Assembly: GCA_009838625.1 (NCBI GenBank)
Contig: VXRG01000109.1
Coordinates: forward strand, 1-64,000
DNA from: Caldilineaceae bacterium SB0664_bin_27
GTDB lineage: Bacteria > Chloroflexota > Anaerolineae > Caldilineales > Caldilineaceae
Length of the DNA stretch: 64,000 nt
Direction: 5' to 3'
Positions 8,489-17,994 of this stretch are shown here, one piece after another (position 1 is the stretch's first letter; every line of letters starts with the position of its first letter). The notes beneath the pieces are model-generated. The model ran no database searches. It saw only the letters and a program-made list of their open reading frames with translations, and had not been told where the DNA came from. The position numbers were made by a program, and so were the translations under genes.

Positions 8489-9805
8489 ATGTCAACGATG
8501 TTGAAGAGCGCAACCCAACCAAGCAGACGCGCATTTTTGAAAGGCATGTCGGTCGCGGCTGGCGGGGCACTACTCGCTGCATGCGCCGCGCCCGGCGCAT
8601 CGGGCGGGGACGAATCGATGGCAGATGACTCCGCCATGGAAGAGGCTGTAACTCTCAGATTCATGGCCTGGGGCGATATCTTTGGTGAAGTGCTTGATCT
8701 CTACAATGGTTCAAACGATACCCAGGTTGAGATGGCGGTCAGCCCCTGGTCGGGGTACGCCGAAAAGATGCTGACCCAGTTTGCGGGCGGCACCGCTCCG
8801 GAGGTGCTGTGGGTCCAGGCGCCATTCTTCCCAATGCTGGTACGGCGCTCGGTTTTCGCAGAGGTTGACGGCTTGATCGAGAGAGACGGCGTCGACGTGG
8901 ACGGGCTGGTGGGCAGCCCTTGGGTATGGGCCGGCTTCGAAGGCAAGGCATACGGTGTACCGTCACACGGCGCCGTGCCGCGCGGCCTTGCCTATAACAT
9001 CCGCCTTTTCGAAGAAGCAGGGGTCGAGTTGCCCCGCTATGACGACTGGACCATGGACGAAATGGACGCTGCGGCAAAGGCAATCGCCAGCCCGCCCGAC
9101 ATCTGGGGCGCGGCAACGCCGCCGAATATGGTCTATCTGGACCTGATCATGTCGAACGGAGGCTCGCTGCTAAGTGAAGACGAGACCCAGTGCCTGGTAA
9201 ATTCGGATGAGGCGCGTGAGGCCTTTGCCTATTCGGTGGACTGGCTGCTGGAAGCGGGGATTGCGCCGACTCCGGCCGAGCAGCAGCTGCTGGGCGAACG
9301 CATCTTCGCCAGCGATAAGATAGGGATGGTGGCCGCGGTCCTCTCGGACTGGGACTCCTGGGGGGCGAATACGCAGGACTACGCCATGAATGCCACGATG
9401 GCGCTGTGGCCAATAATGCCTGGCGGCAAACGGGTGAGCACGGGACAGTCACATCCCTTCTCGATCCCGGCAAACACGCCTTACGTGGACCAGGCCTGGG
9501 ATTTCATCTCCTTCTACGTCTGGAACGAAGAAGCCATTACGGCGATGATCAAGAAGATCCCTATTCCTTACAAGTTCGCCGAGAACGCGGCCAAGTTCGT
9601 GGATGATCCGGTGCAGCTTGAGTTCATGACGAAGCCGTTCACCTTCGGCCATACCTTTGTGCCGGAACACTGGGGCACGAAGCCCACCGAGGTACAACGC
9701 GCCTTTACTGAAGAGTTGGAATTGATGCTTCTGGGCGACAGCTCAATCGAAGAAGCCACCGACAACATGGTGGACAAGATCAACGCCATTCTGGCCGAAG
9801 AGTAA
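8489..9805 (+). CDS. Extracellular sugar-binding lipoprotein with Tat signal
   Basis: 438 residues from an ATG preceded by GGGAGGG; a GTG 39 bp upstream is a less likely start. The Tat motif is SRRAFLKGM and the lipobox reads LLAACA. The mature protein is a family 1 solute-binding protein with many Trp and acidic residues (FMAWGDIFGEVLDLYNGSND). It is separated from the nearest unpaired permeases (17031-18945) by nine enzyme genes on the same strand. I infer it works with those permeases. A clear terminator follows, so it may also be expressed on its own. Confidence 0.9.
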   Translation: MSTMLKSATQPSRRAFLKGMSVAAGGALLAACAAPGASGGDESMADDSAMEEAVTLRFMAWGDIFGEVLDLYNGSNDTQVEMAVSPWSGYAEKMLTQFAGGTAPEVLWVQAPFFPMLVRRSVFAEVDGLIERDGVDVDGLVGSPWVWAGFEGKAYGVPSHGAVPRGLAYNIRLFEEAGVELPRYDDWTMDEMDAAAKAIASPPDIWGAATPPNMVYLDLIMSNGGSLLSEDETQCLVNSDEAREAFAYSVDWLLEAGIAPTPAEQQLLGERIFASDKIGMVAAVLSDWDSWGANTQDYAMNATMALWPIMPGGKRVSTGQSHPFSIPANTPYVDQAWDFISFYVWNEEAITAMIKKIPIPYKFAENAAKFVDDPVQLEFMTKPFTFGHTFVPEHWGTKPTEVQRAFTEELELMLLGDSSIEEATDNMVDKINAILAEE

Positions 9806-9839
9806 GAAGCTGCCAGCGGCAGTAAGGATGGCTAACGCA

Positions 9840-9866
9840 GGGGAGGCTCTCTGCCTCCCCTTTATT
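9840..9866 (+). terminator. Intrinsic terminator after binding-protein gene
   Basis: GGGGAGGC and GCCTCCCC form a perfect 8-bp stem around a TCTCT loop, followed by TTTATTC. This is a good rho-independent terminator for the binding-protein message. It separates that gene from the enzyme genes that follow, unless read-through occurs. Confidence 0.8.
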
Positions 9867-9943
9867 CTGTCATTGATGTTTTCCTCAACAGCATTGCCGG
9901 CCCGGCAGACCGGCAAGCGTCCCGTCCGCCGAGGAGGCAAGGA

Positions 9944-10453
9944 GTGAGCAAAATCACGATCGATCACGTTGCCATTATGGTCAGCGATCTGGAGAAATCC
10001 CTGGCGTTCTATCGGGATATTCTTGGGATGGAGGTCGTTTCTCCGGAGGAGCACGATGGCGGTCCCATCGATGAGATGACCGCAATGTCGAATGTGCATA
10101 TGCGCGAGTACCGACTGCGCCCGCCCGGAGGCGTCAACGGCCACACGCGCACCTCGGAACAAGGTTTCACCTTCGACCTCATCGAATGGATCAGACCTGA
10201 AAGCCCGACGGGTCGGCAGCCGATCCACCACGTGCCCAGCGCTCACTTCTGCTTCGGTGTTGAGGATGTGCCGGCCACCTTTGAACGGCTCAAGGCCGCA
10301 GGTGTCGAGTTGGTTTCACACCCGGTACGCTTTGCTGGCGAGGGCGATTGGCACGTACTCTTTTTCTACGACCCGGACGGCAACCTCCTGGAACTGAACG
10401 AAATTGGCACTGGTGAGCAGGTGCCGCACGACTTCAATTGGAGTTCTGCCTGA
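9944..10453 (+). CDS. VOC (glyoxalase/bleomycin-resistance) family metalloprotein
   Basis: 169 residues from GTG, with GGAGG and AAGGAG just upstream. Typical paired beta-alpha-beta-beta-beta modules: the start ITIDHVAIMVSDLEKSLAFYRD supplies the first His ligand, HFCFGVED the second, and FFYDPDGNLLELNEI the Glu. VOC members include lactoylglutathione lyases, extradiol dioxygenases and methylmalonyl-CoA epimerases; sequence alone does not choose. It is the first of three VOC genes in a 4.4-kb stretch. Confidence 0.85.
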   Translation: MSKITIDHVAIMVSDLEKSLAFYRDILGMEVVSPEEHDGGPIDEMTAMSNVHMREYRLRPPGGVNGHTRTSEQGFTFDLIEWIRPESPTGRQPIHHVPSAHFCFGVEDVPATFERLKAAGVELVSHPVRFAGEGDWHVLFFYDPDGNLLELNEIGTGEQVPHDFNWSSA

Positions 10454-10555
10454 CGGGACAGTGTGTTCGTGGGGAAGGAAAGGTGAATTTCACGGCAATC
10501 CCTTTTGCCCAGCGGCGTACTTTGCCGCGCGGTCTATTCTTTCAAAGGACAAACT

Positions 10556-11353
10556 ATGCGAGATGTAGCATACTGGCCCAAGACATTTCTGGATGAAGTG
10601 GAAGGACGAACAGTTGATAACGGCATCCTGTTCTGGTCGCTGGGCGGGCCGAGCTTCGTTTACCGCACGCCGGAGACGATGATCTGGATCGATCCCTATT
10701 CATACGGTACGCCGGACGACGCCGTTCCTGACGCCTACAGGGCTACGGCCATTCCAGTCAAACCCGAAGAGGTAAGCATCGCCGATATCATCATCTCTAC
10801 CCATGATCACGTAGACCACTGCCACGACGGCACGCTGGTTCCAATCGTTGGCAATACCGATGCCTTCTGCGTCGCGCCCAGGTCTTCCGCGAAACTCATG
10901 CGCGAATTCGGAATCGCCGACAACCGCATCCGCGAAGTGGCGCCAGGCGATTCTTTCAGTTTTCGAGACGTAGAGTTTCAGGTCTATCCTTCTTACGACC
11001 CGAACGAGCCGGACGCGGTGACCTTCATCCTGTCCTCCGGGGGAACGAAGCTCTTTGTTTCCGGTGATACTTGGGATGGTCCGGCCATGGAAGAGATCGG
11101 AGCAGAACACGACCTTGACCTGGCACTGCTGGCTTTCGGACGGACCTGGTACATGGAGATAGAGGAGCTCATGACGGTGGCGGAAAAACTCGGTCCCAGG
11201 ACCCTTCTGCCCTTCCACTGGGAATTCTGGCGCAACCACACAGGGGATATAGGCAAGTTGTTTGAACTATACCACCGGCAGCAACGGGAGTTTGACATCC
11301 GCATACTGCTCGTCGGCGACTCGCTGCACCTGCCTTCCAGGAACGGCGCTTAA
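10556..11353 (+). CDS. MBL-fold metal-dependent hydrolase, UlaG-like
   Basis: 265 residues from the ATG at 10556, with AAAGGAC at good spacing; the frame also opens 51 bp earlier. The metallo-beta-lactamase HxHxDH motif is visible as STHDHVDHCHD, with later ligands in FVSGDTWDG and LLPFHWEFW. The size and the opening resemble UlaG-type L-ascorbate-6-phosphate lactonases, so opening of a sugar lactone is a reasonable hypothesis in this sugar-catabolic setting. That substrate is inferred. Confidence 0.75.
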   Translation: MRDVAYWPKTFLDEVEGRTVDNGILFWSLGGPSFVYRTPETMIWIDPYSYGTPDDAVPDAYRATAIPVKPEEVSIADIIISTHDHVDHCHDGTLVPIVGNTDAFCVAPRSSAKLMREFGIADNRIREVAPGDSFSFRDVEFQVYPSYDPNEPDAVTFILSSGGTKLFVSGDTWDGPAMEEIGAEHDLDLALLAFGRTWYMEIEELMTVAEKLGPRTLLPFHWEFWRNHTGDIGKLFELYHRQQREFDIRILLVGDSLHLPSRNGA

Positions 11354-11394
11354 CTCTGTATGCACTGAGTAACCAGACCTTGAGGGACAAGCAT

Positions 11395-12213
11395 ATGGGT
11401 CGACTGCAAGGGAAAGTCGCAATTGTAACCGGAGCCGGTCAGGGCCTGGGCCGGTCGACCGCGCTAAGGTTTGCGGCGGAAGGGGCCAAGGTTGTCGTCG
11501 CTGACTTGAACAGGGAAACGGCCCAAGACACGGTTGAGGCTATTACCTCAGGCGGCGGCGAGGCGACGGCAGTTGTCGTCGACGTCAGCGTTTCCCACGA
11601 TGCTGAACGGATGGCGGCGGACACTTTGTCCGAATATGGCCGCATCGACATCCTGGTGAACAACGCAGCTACGTTTGGCAGCGGCAAACATATCGCCGAG
11701 ATCGATGAAGAAGAGTGGGACCGGGTAATGCGGGTGAATCTCAAGGGGCCGTTTCTGTGTTCGAAATACGTAATCCCCCCGATGCGGAGTCAGGGAGGCG
11801 GCAGTGTCGTCTTTGTGTCGTCCATGTCCGGCGTGGTGGCGAACGAAATGCAGGCGGATTATAACACATCCAAGCACGGTCTCATTGGTCTGGCGCGTTG
11901 CCTGGCCCAGGATTGCGGCGAAGACGGCATTCGCGCCAACGTCGTCTGCCCCACGGGGATGAACACGCCGATGATGGCGCGTACGCCAGCGGAAAATGTC
12001 GCTTCCTACGCCGCCATGACCATGTTTTCCCGCTTCGCGGAGCCGGAGGAGGTGGCCAATGCGATCCTGTTTCTTGCCAGTGATGAGGCCTCGTATATCA
12101 CCGCGGCCGTTCTCATGGTGGATGGAGGGGCGACGGCAATCCAGCCCTCTGACCGGCAGCTCCGAGAAGGCGCGGCCAGGTATTTGCGCCGGGCAAGCGG
12201 CAACTTTGCGTAA
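11395..12213 (+). CDS. SDR-family NAD(P)-dependent oxidoreductase
   Basis: 272 residues from the ATG at 11395. Classical short-chain dehydrogenase: nucleotide-binding TGAGQGLG near residue 12, NNAA, catalytic Ser in SSMSG and the YxxxK pair (YNTSK). An Asp after the second beta strand (VVVADL) favours NAD+. It is clearly paralogous to the SDR gene at 15146, sharing LCSKY, the SKHGxIGL stretch and a C-terminal FLASDEASxxT segment. Probably oxidises a hydroxyl on the sugar-derived substrate. Confidence 0.9.
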   Translation: MGRLQGKVAIVTGAGQGLGRSTALRFAAEGAKVVVADLNRETAQDTVEAITSGGGEATAVVVDVSVSHDAERMAADTLSEYGRIDILVNNAATFGSGKHIAEIDEEEWDRVMRVNLKGPFLCSKYVIPPMRSQGGGSVVFVSSMSGVVANEMQADYNTSKHGLIGLARCLAQDCGEDGIRANVVCPTGMNTPMMARTPAENVASYAAMTMFSRFAEPEEVANAILFLASDEASYITAAVLMVDGGATAIQPSDRQLREGAARYLRRASGNFA

Positions 12214-12257
12214 CGCGGATTCATCACCCCGGATGCCACGGGAAGGAGAGGAGAGCC

Positions 12258-12707
12258 ATGAGAGTCAAAGCATTTGATCACGTTGCCATCACGGTCAGCG
12301 ACACGGAGCGGGCCCTGGATTTTTATGTCGGTAAACTGGGACTGCGGCAAGTCGAGCAGCACCAGCTGGAAGGTGAGAAGTGCGACCTGGCCGGTGGACT
12401 GCAAGGTTCACGCGCACAGTCAACGCGCCTGGCGGCCGCGGATACGCCGAAGATTCTGATCGACCTGCTTGAGTACTTTGCACCGCCAGGGAGTAAGCAC
12501 ATAACACCAATGGGTTCGGTCGGCTCCTGCCACTTCGCTCTGACCGTGGAGGATCTGCCGGCAGCAGTGAAATCATTGACCGAAGCCGGCGTTGAGTTCA
12601 TCTCGGGGCCGGTAAACTTCGAGCTGACAGAGGGCTCCGTCAGCGTCTGCTTCTGCTACGACCCCGACGGAAATCTTGTCGAGTTGATGGAAGAGTATGA
12701 ACACTGA
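12258..12707 (+). CDS. VOC family metalloprotein
   Basis: 149 residues from an ATG behind GGAAGGAGAGGAG. VOC ligands appear in FDHVAITVSD (His), SCHFALTVED (His) and FCYDPDGNLVELMEE (Glu). It shares an HxLEGE element and a LxDLxEY strand with the VOC protein at 13820, so the two are local paralogues. Function unassigned beyond the family. Confidence 0.85.
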   Translation: MRVKAFDHVAITVSDTERALDFYVGKLGLRQVEQHQLEGEKCDLAGGLQGSRAQSTRLAAADTPKILIDLLEYFAPPGSKHITPMGSVGSCHFALTVEDLPAAVKSLTEAGVEFISGPVNFELTEGSVSVCFCYDPDGNLVELMEEYEH

Positions 12708-12837
12708 TCTGTGTGGGATACTGCCTGAAGGTCGGGGAAGTCGCGGCCTCCCTCCGGCATGACTCCGAGCCAGTTATCCGGGTAAATGATAACATCCTAA
12801 GGACGCAGCGGCAGGCATCCCTTCACGAAAACTTTGC

Positions 12838-12867
12838 TTGACGGGCCGCGAATCGGGATGCTATACT
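12838..12867 (+). promoter_or_regulatory. Promoter upstream of second dioxygenase gene
   Basis: TTGACG (12838-12843) and TATACT (12862-12867) are 18 bp apart, a near-consensus sigma-70 arrangement. Transcription would start near 12875, giving an approximately 150-nt leader before the ATG at 13025. This splits the enzyme cluster into at least two transcription units. I see no other signal in the 317-bp gap 12708-13024. Confidence 0.7.
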
Positions 12868-13024
12868 CCGGCTCATTGCGGACTCCCTTCGATTATCCCG
12901 CAATAGAGCGCCACAGGTTTGATCGAGTTGCGCAAAAAACCCCTTGTAAGCGCGACTTCGATTTCTTCGCCTTTTGTTTGTCCAGCTGTGTGTAAGCGGC
13001 AACTACCTCTACGAAAGGGTTGGA

Positions 13025-13801
13025 ATGAAACTGTCGCAACAGCAACTCAACCTGTTTAACGACTTCGGATTCCTGGTCTTCCGCGGGCTTCTTTCGAGAG
13101 AAGAGATGGAGCTGTACAGCCGCGAATTCAATACAGGGCTGGATTCGTGGATTGAAGGGGGCAAACACGACGGCAAGAGCCGCCACTATGCCTCACTGAT
13201 GGAGGAGAAGTCACCTTTTATCGCCGGTTTGGCCGATGATCCCCGCTTCGCTGACGTAGCCGAGCAACTATTGGGCAAAGATGTGCTGGCCATTGCCGTA
13301 GACGGCAACTATCATGTGGACGATACGCTTTGGCACCCGGATACGAGTTCGCTGGCTTACACGGCAGTCAAGTTCTGCATCTACCCGGACCCCCTGGACG
13401 GGAGTAACGGAGCCCTGCGCGTAATCCCCGGATCTCACCGCGATCCCTTCCACAGCCAGATCAGCCGCGATCCCGAAAATGCTTACAACCTTGCCCAGTC
13501 AGAGGTGCCGTCGTACACGTTCGAATCACAACCGGGCGACGTCCTGGTTTTCAACGTAGCCCTCTGGCACGCGGCGTTCGGCGGCGGCAACGGCAGGCGG
13601 CAGGGCGTGGTGGTCTACTATGAAGACCCGGAGACGCCGGAAGCCTCAGCCGCGATTCAGCAACAGATGCGGGGAAACCAGAAGTTCTTCGCGCAGACGG
13701 GCCGCCCCATGTACGGCCCATACTGGCGTTCCATCGACGGTGCCCGCCACCAGCGTTGGATACGGCGTTTGGCGGAATTGGATGCACTGGAAACACCCTG
13801 A
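13025..13801 (+). CDS. Phytanoyl-CoA dioxygenase (PhyH) family protein
   Basis: 258 residues from the ATG at 13025 behind AAAGGG; a frame start 51 bp upstream is less likely. Iron ligands HxD appear in LWHPDTSS, followed by the family's NGALRVIPGSHRD turn and the distal His in LWHAAFGG, with a downstream Arg that could bind 2-oxoglutarate (GRRQG). It is shorter than the paralogue at 659 and only distantly similar. It is immediately followed (18 bp) by a VOC gene. A hydroxylation step in the catabolic pathway is inferred. Confidence 0.85.
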   Translation: MKLSQQQLNLFNDFGFLVFRGLLSREEMELYSREFNTGLDSWIEGGKHDGKSRHYASLMEEKSPFIAGLADDPRFADVAEQLLGKDVLAIAVDGNYHVDDTLWHPDTSSLAYTAVKFCIYPDPLDGSNGALRVIPGSHRDPFHSQISRDPENAYNLAQSEVPSYTFESQPGDVLVFNVALWHAAFGGGNGRRQGVVVYYEDPETPEASAAIQQQMRGNQKFFAQTGRPMYGPYWRSIDGARHQRWIRRLAELDALETP

Positions 13802-13819
13802 ACCGAGAAGGAGTGAACT

Positions 13820-14293
13820 GTGATCAGTTCTGTAAACGTGATGGACCATGTTTCGGTAACGGTGAGCGACATGGAACGGTCGCTTGCATTCTATCGGGAC
13901 CTGCTGGGCATGGAGGAGGTCGAACGTCACCGGCTCGAAGGCGAGACCATCTCCAAGATGGCCGGAAAGGATGAAGTGGTCATGCAGGTCGTGCGGCTGC
14001 AGGCGCCGGAATCTCCCGGGATGCTGCTGGACTTACAGGAGTATGTACAGCCGCAGGGTAAGGTTTCTGATGGAAAACTGGGAGATGTGGGCCACTCCCA
14101 CATCTGCTTTGGCGTGCCCAACATGGCTGACGCTTACAGAGAGCTCAGTGAAGAAGGCGTCAAATTCGTTTCGGAGCCTGTCAGTTTCGACCTGGGTTGG
14201 GCTGTTGTCCATGTTGTTTTCTTTGAGGACCCTGACGGCTACATCCTGGAGCTGATGCAGGTGCCGTACGAGACAAAGGATGGCGAGCATTGA
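13820..14293 (+). CDS. VOC family metalloprotein
   Basis: 157 residues from GTG with GAAGGAG upstream. VOC ligands: VMDHVSVTVSDMERS (His), GHSHICFGV (His) and FFEDPDGYILELMQV (Glu). Paralogous to the VOC protein at 12258. It lies 18 bp after the second dioxygenase gene and 38 bp before an SDR gene, so it belongs to the operon that starts near 12875. Confidence 0.85.
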   Translation: MISSVNVMDHVSVTVSDMERSLAFYRDLLGMEEVERHRLEGETISKMAGKDEVVMQVVRLQAPESPGMLLDLQEYVQPQGKVSDGKLGDVGHSHICFGVPNMADAYRELSEEGVKFVSEPVSFDLGWAVVHVVFFEDPDGYILELMQVPYETKDGEH

Positions 14294-14331
14294 GGCTCTT
14301 TTTTGTTTGGGATAGCCGCCGGAGATAGTCA

Positions 14332-15129
14332 ATGCCGCGTTATGATTTGGAAGGCCAGGTTGCCATTGTCACCGGGGCTGGCCGGGGCATCGGACGTGCC
14401 ATAGCCTTGCGCCTTGCGCAGGAAGGCTGCCAGGTGGCGGTCGCCGACCTGGACGGCGAGACGGCTGATCAGGTCGCTGACGAGGTTAGGGCACTTGGCT
14501 GTCGGGCCCTGCCGCTCCAGGTTGACGTGACCCGCAAAGAAGCAGTGCAGCAGATGGTGTCCCAGACCAGCGACCAGCTGGGTAGCCTTCGTATCCTCGT
14601 GAACAACGCAGGAATCGGCGCGATCGCGCCTCTACTGGAGACTGACGAAGAGATGTGGGATGCCCTGATGAACGTAAATGCCAAGAGCGTCCTGCTCTGC
14701 TCCCAAGCCGCCGCGCACCAAATGATAGAACAGGGCGGCGGTGGGCGCATCATCAACAACGCATCTGGGGCGGGTAAGATCGCGCCGGGCAAGAATATGC
14801 CTTTGGGGGCCTATGCCGCCAGCAAGCATGCCGTGGTTGCGCTAACAAAACAGATGGGGCTGGAGCTTTCAGACCACGGTATCCTCGTGAACTGCGTATG
14901 TGCAGGCATTGTTGACACACCAATGTGGGACCTGATCGACCGCGAGACCGCCGCACGCCAAGGGGCGCCTGTTGGCTCAATAAAGGCGCAGGCTGTGGCC
15001 GGCGTGCCGCTGGGCCGCATCCAGCAGCCCGAAGACGTCGCCAACCTGGTGGCGTTTCTGGCCTCCGCCGACGCTTCCTATATGACCGGCCAGACCTATA
15101 ACGTTAGCGGCGGTCTCCTGCCGTATTGA
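14332..15129 (+). CDS. SDR-family oxidoreductase
   Basis: 265 residues. Short-chain dehydrogenase: TGAGRGIG near residue 13, AVADLD (NAD-type Asp), NNAG, catalytic Tyr-Lys in YAASK, and a C-terminal YMTGQTYNVSGG. The best overall resemblance is to polyol or secondary-alcohol dehydrogenases (butanediol, sorbitol type). It is followed 16 bp later by another SDR gene. Confidence 0.9.
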   Translation: MPRYDLEGQVAIVTGAGRGIGRAIALRLAQEGCQVAVADLDGETADQVADEVRALGCRALPLQVDVTRKEAVQQMVSQTSDQLGSLRILVNNAGIGAIAPLLETDEEMWDALMNVNAKSVLLCSQAAAHQMIEQGGGGRIINNASGAGKIAPGKNMPLGAYAASKHAVVALTKQMGLELSDHGILVNCVCAGIVDTPMWDLIDRETAARQGAPVGSIKAQAVAGVPLGRIQQPEDVANLVAFLASADASYMTGQTYNVSGGLLPY

Positions 15130-15145
15130 CCAAGGTGCAGTTCAG

Positions 15146-15895
15146 ATGGCAAATCGTCTGCAGGGCAAAGTAGCGGCCATCACCGGCGCAGGCATGGGCC
15201 TGGGACAGGCAGTTGCATCGTTGTTCGCATCAGAGGGCGCCAGAATCGTGGTCGGGGAGATAAAGGAGGAGGAAGGCCGGGAGACTGTGAGCCGCATTGA
15301 GAACCAGGGTGGTGAGGCCGTTCTTGTGCAGATGGACGTGCGACAAGGGAAGGATGCGGAACGCCTGACTCGCGTCGCGGTGGACGAGTACGGCCGGCTG
15401 GATATCCTGGTCAACAACGTAGGCGTTCAGATCAACAAAGACGTTGTCGACACCAGTGAAGATGAGTGGGACTTCGTCGTCGATACAAACTTGAAGAGTA
15501 TGTTTCTGTGTTCCAAATACGCGGTTGCGCAGATGCGGCAACAGGGCGGAGGCAACATAATTTGCGTCTCTTCACTTTCGGGCCTGGTGGGCAACGGGCT
15601 GCAGGCCTCATACAACGCGAGCAAGCACGGGGTGATTGGACTCGTCCGGTCCATGGCCGTCGACCACGCAGCTGACAACATTCGCGTGAATGCCGTCTGT
15701 CCCGGCTCGATGAATACGCCGCTGACGGAGACGATACCTGAAGAAAAACTGGCGCCCTACCGGGACGCCAATTTGATGAAGCGCTTCGCCGCGCCAGGAG
15801 AGATCGCCAAGGCCGTACTGTTTCTGGCCAGCGACGAAGCGTCATTTGTAACCGGTTCGGTACTCGTGGCCGACGGCGGCTATACGACACTGTAG
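15146..15895 (+). CDS. SDR-family oxidoreductase
   Basis: 249 residues; AAGGTG precedes the ATG. SDR motifs: TGAGMGLG, NNVG (Val in place of the usual Ala), SSLSG and the YNASK catalytic pair. Strongly similar to the SDR at 11395 over its whole length, indicating a local duplication. Typical of FabG-like or glucose/hydroxyacid dehydrogenases; the substrate is unknown. Confidence 0.9.
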   Translation: MANRLQGKVAAITGAGMGLGQAVASLFASEGARIVVGEIKEEEGRETVSRIENQGGEAVLVQMDVRQGKDAERLTRVAVDEYGRLDILVNNVGVQINKDVVDTSEDEWDFVVDTNLKSMFLCSKYAVAQMRQQGGGNIICVSSLSGLVGNGLQASYNASKHGVIGLVRSMAVDHAADNIRVNAVCPGSMNTPLTETIPEEKLAPYRDANLMKRFAAPGEIAKAVLFLASDEASFVTGSVLVADGGYTTL

Positions 15896-15961
15896 TACTC
15901 GAACCGATTATCATCCAGACGGGGCAAGGCCGACGGCCTGCCTTCACTGCCAGGTGACCTG

Positions 15962-16948
15962 ATGACCAACCGACTGAACGTTATTTTTCTACCCCACCCT
16001 GTGAAAGTTTCCATGTTCGACCCGTGGGGTATGGACGTGGTAAAGGCTGTCAGCCGCAACCACAACATGCACGTCCTGGACTACGATCAACCGCTGGCGC
16101 CCCAGTTCAAGGGAATGGACGCGGTCATTGACCACGGCGGCTCGGCCGGAACGAGGGAGATGGTCGACGCCGCCACCGATGCCCGCCTTTGGCAGATCCT
16201 GGGTACCGGGTTCGATCATTTCGACCTGGATTACTGGAAATCCAAGGGAATGCCGGTAGCGAACTGTCCCGGGGCTTTTAGCGCTGTGGCCTTGGCCGAA
16301 TGCGCAATGATGTACATTTTGATGCTGACCCGCCGCTATCCGGAGGCGCGGGCGCGGTTGGACGAAGGTGAGCTATACGAACCGGTCGGATTCGAACTGG
16401 AGGGGTTGCAACTGGGCATCGTCGGCTTTGGCGCCAGCGGAATCGAGTTGGCTCGCCGTGCGCGGCCTTTCGGAATGAAAATCGCGGCCATCGATATTCG
16501 AGATGTCAGCGAATCGGAACGTCAAGAGTTCGGCCTCTCTTTTGTGGGAACGCCCGACGACCTAGAGAGAGTTGTGTCGGAATCGGATGTTCTCTCGCTT
16601 CACTTGCACCTGAATAGTGAAACGCATCATATCATCGACGCCCGCATGTTGGGCCTCATGAAACGGACTGCTCATATTATCAACGTTGCCCGCGGCGCGT
16701 TGATCGATGAGGATGCGCTGACAGAGGCACTGCTAGCGGGCAATTTGGGCGGCGCCGGCATCGACGCCTACAGCCAGGAACCCCCGGACATAAGTTCACC
16801 TTTCTTCGGACTGCCGAACGTCATCGCTACCCCGCATACCGCTGGTGTCACAGACGGAACATCCCGAAAACGGGCGCAGTGCGCCGCCGATAACGTGGAC
16901 CGGATTGCAGCCGGATTGGAGCCGTTATACCGCATCGACCTCGAGTAA
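15962..16948 (+). CDS. D-2-hydroxyacid dehydrogenase family protein
   Basis: 328 residues. NAD-binding domain with GFGASGIELARR at about residue 158, then the active-site Arg in INVARGALIDEDAL, a Glu within the substituted DAYSQEPP loop and the His in ATPHTAGVT. Members reduce 2-keto acids or oxidise 2-hydroxyacids such as glycerate, phosphoglycerate or glyoxylate. As the last enzyme before the transporter genes it could carry out the final oxidation of a sugar-acid intermediate; this is inferred. Confidence 0.88.
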   Translation: MTNRLNVIFLPHPVKVSMFDPWGMDVVKAVSRNHNMHVLDYDQPLAPQFKGMDAVIDHGGSAGTREMVDAATDARLWQILGTGFDHFDLDYWKSKGMPVANCPGAFSAVALAECAMMYILMLTRRYPEARARLDEGELYEPVGFELEGLQLGIVGFGASGIELARRARPFGMKIAAIDIRDVSESERQEFGLSFVGTPDDLERVVSESDVLSLHLHLNSETHHIIDARMLGLMKRTAHIINVARGALIDEDALTEALLAGNLGGAGIDAYSQEPPDISSPFFGLPNVIATPHTAGVTDGTSRKRAQCAADNVDRIAAGLEPLYRIDLE

Positions 16949-17030
16949 AGTCGGAGTGGCGGCGACGGCAGGAGCAGGCCGGTTACCTGATGCTGGCAAG
17001 TTGGCAATAGTGTAATGGCAGGGCCTGACA

Positions 17031-17978
17031 ATGAACACAATCAACGCGCAGAGCCAAGGCGGCGAAGTCGCTGCAGGGCGCTTTCGCATGGGCCGCCTCG
17101 CCCGCCGCGAGGCGCTGGCCGGATACCTGGCAATCGCTCCCTGGCTGCTCGGTTTCCTGGTTTTTGAGTTGGGGCCGCTCCTCACTTCCCTATACCTCAG
17201 CTTCACCAAATTCGATGTTCTTACGACTCCCAAGTGGGTGGGGTTCAAGAACTGGGACAAGATGCTGTTCAATGATCCCCTTGTTTGGCACAGCCTGAAG
17301 GTAACAGCTATCTACTCTGTGGGCGCGGTGAGCCTTGGCCTTGTCCTGGGCCTTGGCCTCGCCTTGCTACTCAATCAGGATGTAGCGGGCCTCTCCTACT
17401 ACCGTACAGTCTTCTATACGCCGGCAGTCGTTTCCGGAGCGGCTGTAGCGATGATGTGGCTCCTGCTCCTTAACCCGGAGGCAGGCGTCATCAACCGCAT
17501 ACTGGCTATGGTCGGCATCCCGGGGCCTGCGTGGCTGTTTGATCGTCAGTGGGCGCTGCCGGCCTTCATAATCATGAGCATTTGGGGCGTTGGCGGTGGA
17601 ATGGTGCTCTATTTGGCCGCATTGCAGGGCGTACCGACTGAACTATATGACGCAGCCATGATCGACGGCGCCGGCGCCTGGCCCAAACTCTATTTCGTCA
17701 CTCTGCCGATGATCTCGCCTGTGATCTTCTTCAATCTTGTCATGGGCATCATAGGTTCGTTCCAGGTCTTCACGAGCGCCTTTATTATGACCAAGGGAGG
17801 CCCTGCGAACGCCACCTACTTCTTTGTACTGGGCATATATCTGAACGCGTTCCAGTTTCTGAAGATGGGGTACGCATCGGCCCTTGCCTGGATGCTGGCC
17901 GTGATCATCCTGGTGCTGACGCTGGTCGCCTTTCGGAGTTCGGGCCGTTGGGTCCACTATGAAGGGCAGATCAGATGA
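17031..17978 (+). CDS. Carbohydrate ABC transporter permease (MalF/UgpA type)
   Basis: 315 residues. Membrane subunit with about six hydrophobic segments and the EAA loop near residues 205-230 (YDAAMIDGAGAWPKLYFVTLP). Closely similar in layout to the permease at 2904. The next permease gene starts 16 bp after its stop. No ATPase gene is nearby. Likely partner of the binding protein at 8489, which otherwise lacks permeases. Confidence 0.93.
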   Translation: MNTINAQSQGGEVAAGRFRMGRLARREALAGYLAIAPWLLGFLVFELGPLLTSLYLSFTKFDVLTTPKWVGFKNWDKMLFNDPLVWHSLKVTAIYSVGAVSLGLVLGLGLALLLNQDVAGLSYYRTVFYTPAVVSGAAVAMMWLLLLNPEAGVINRILAMVGIPGPAWLFDRQWALPAFIIMSIWGVGGGMVLYLAALQGVPTELYDAAMIDGAGAWPKLYFVTLPMISPVIFFNLVMGIIGSFQVFTSAFIMTKGGPANATYFFVLGIYLNAFQFLKMGYASALAWMLAVIILVLTLVAFRSSGRWVHYEGQIR

Positions 17979-17994
17979 CTGGGGAACTCGCATA

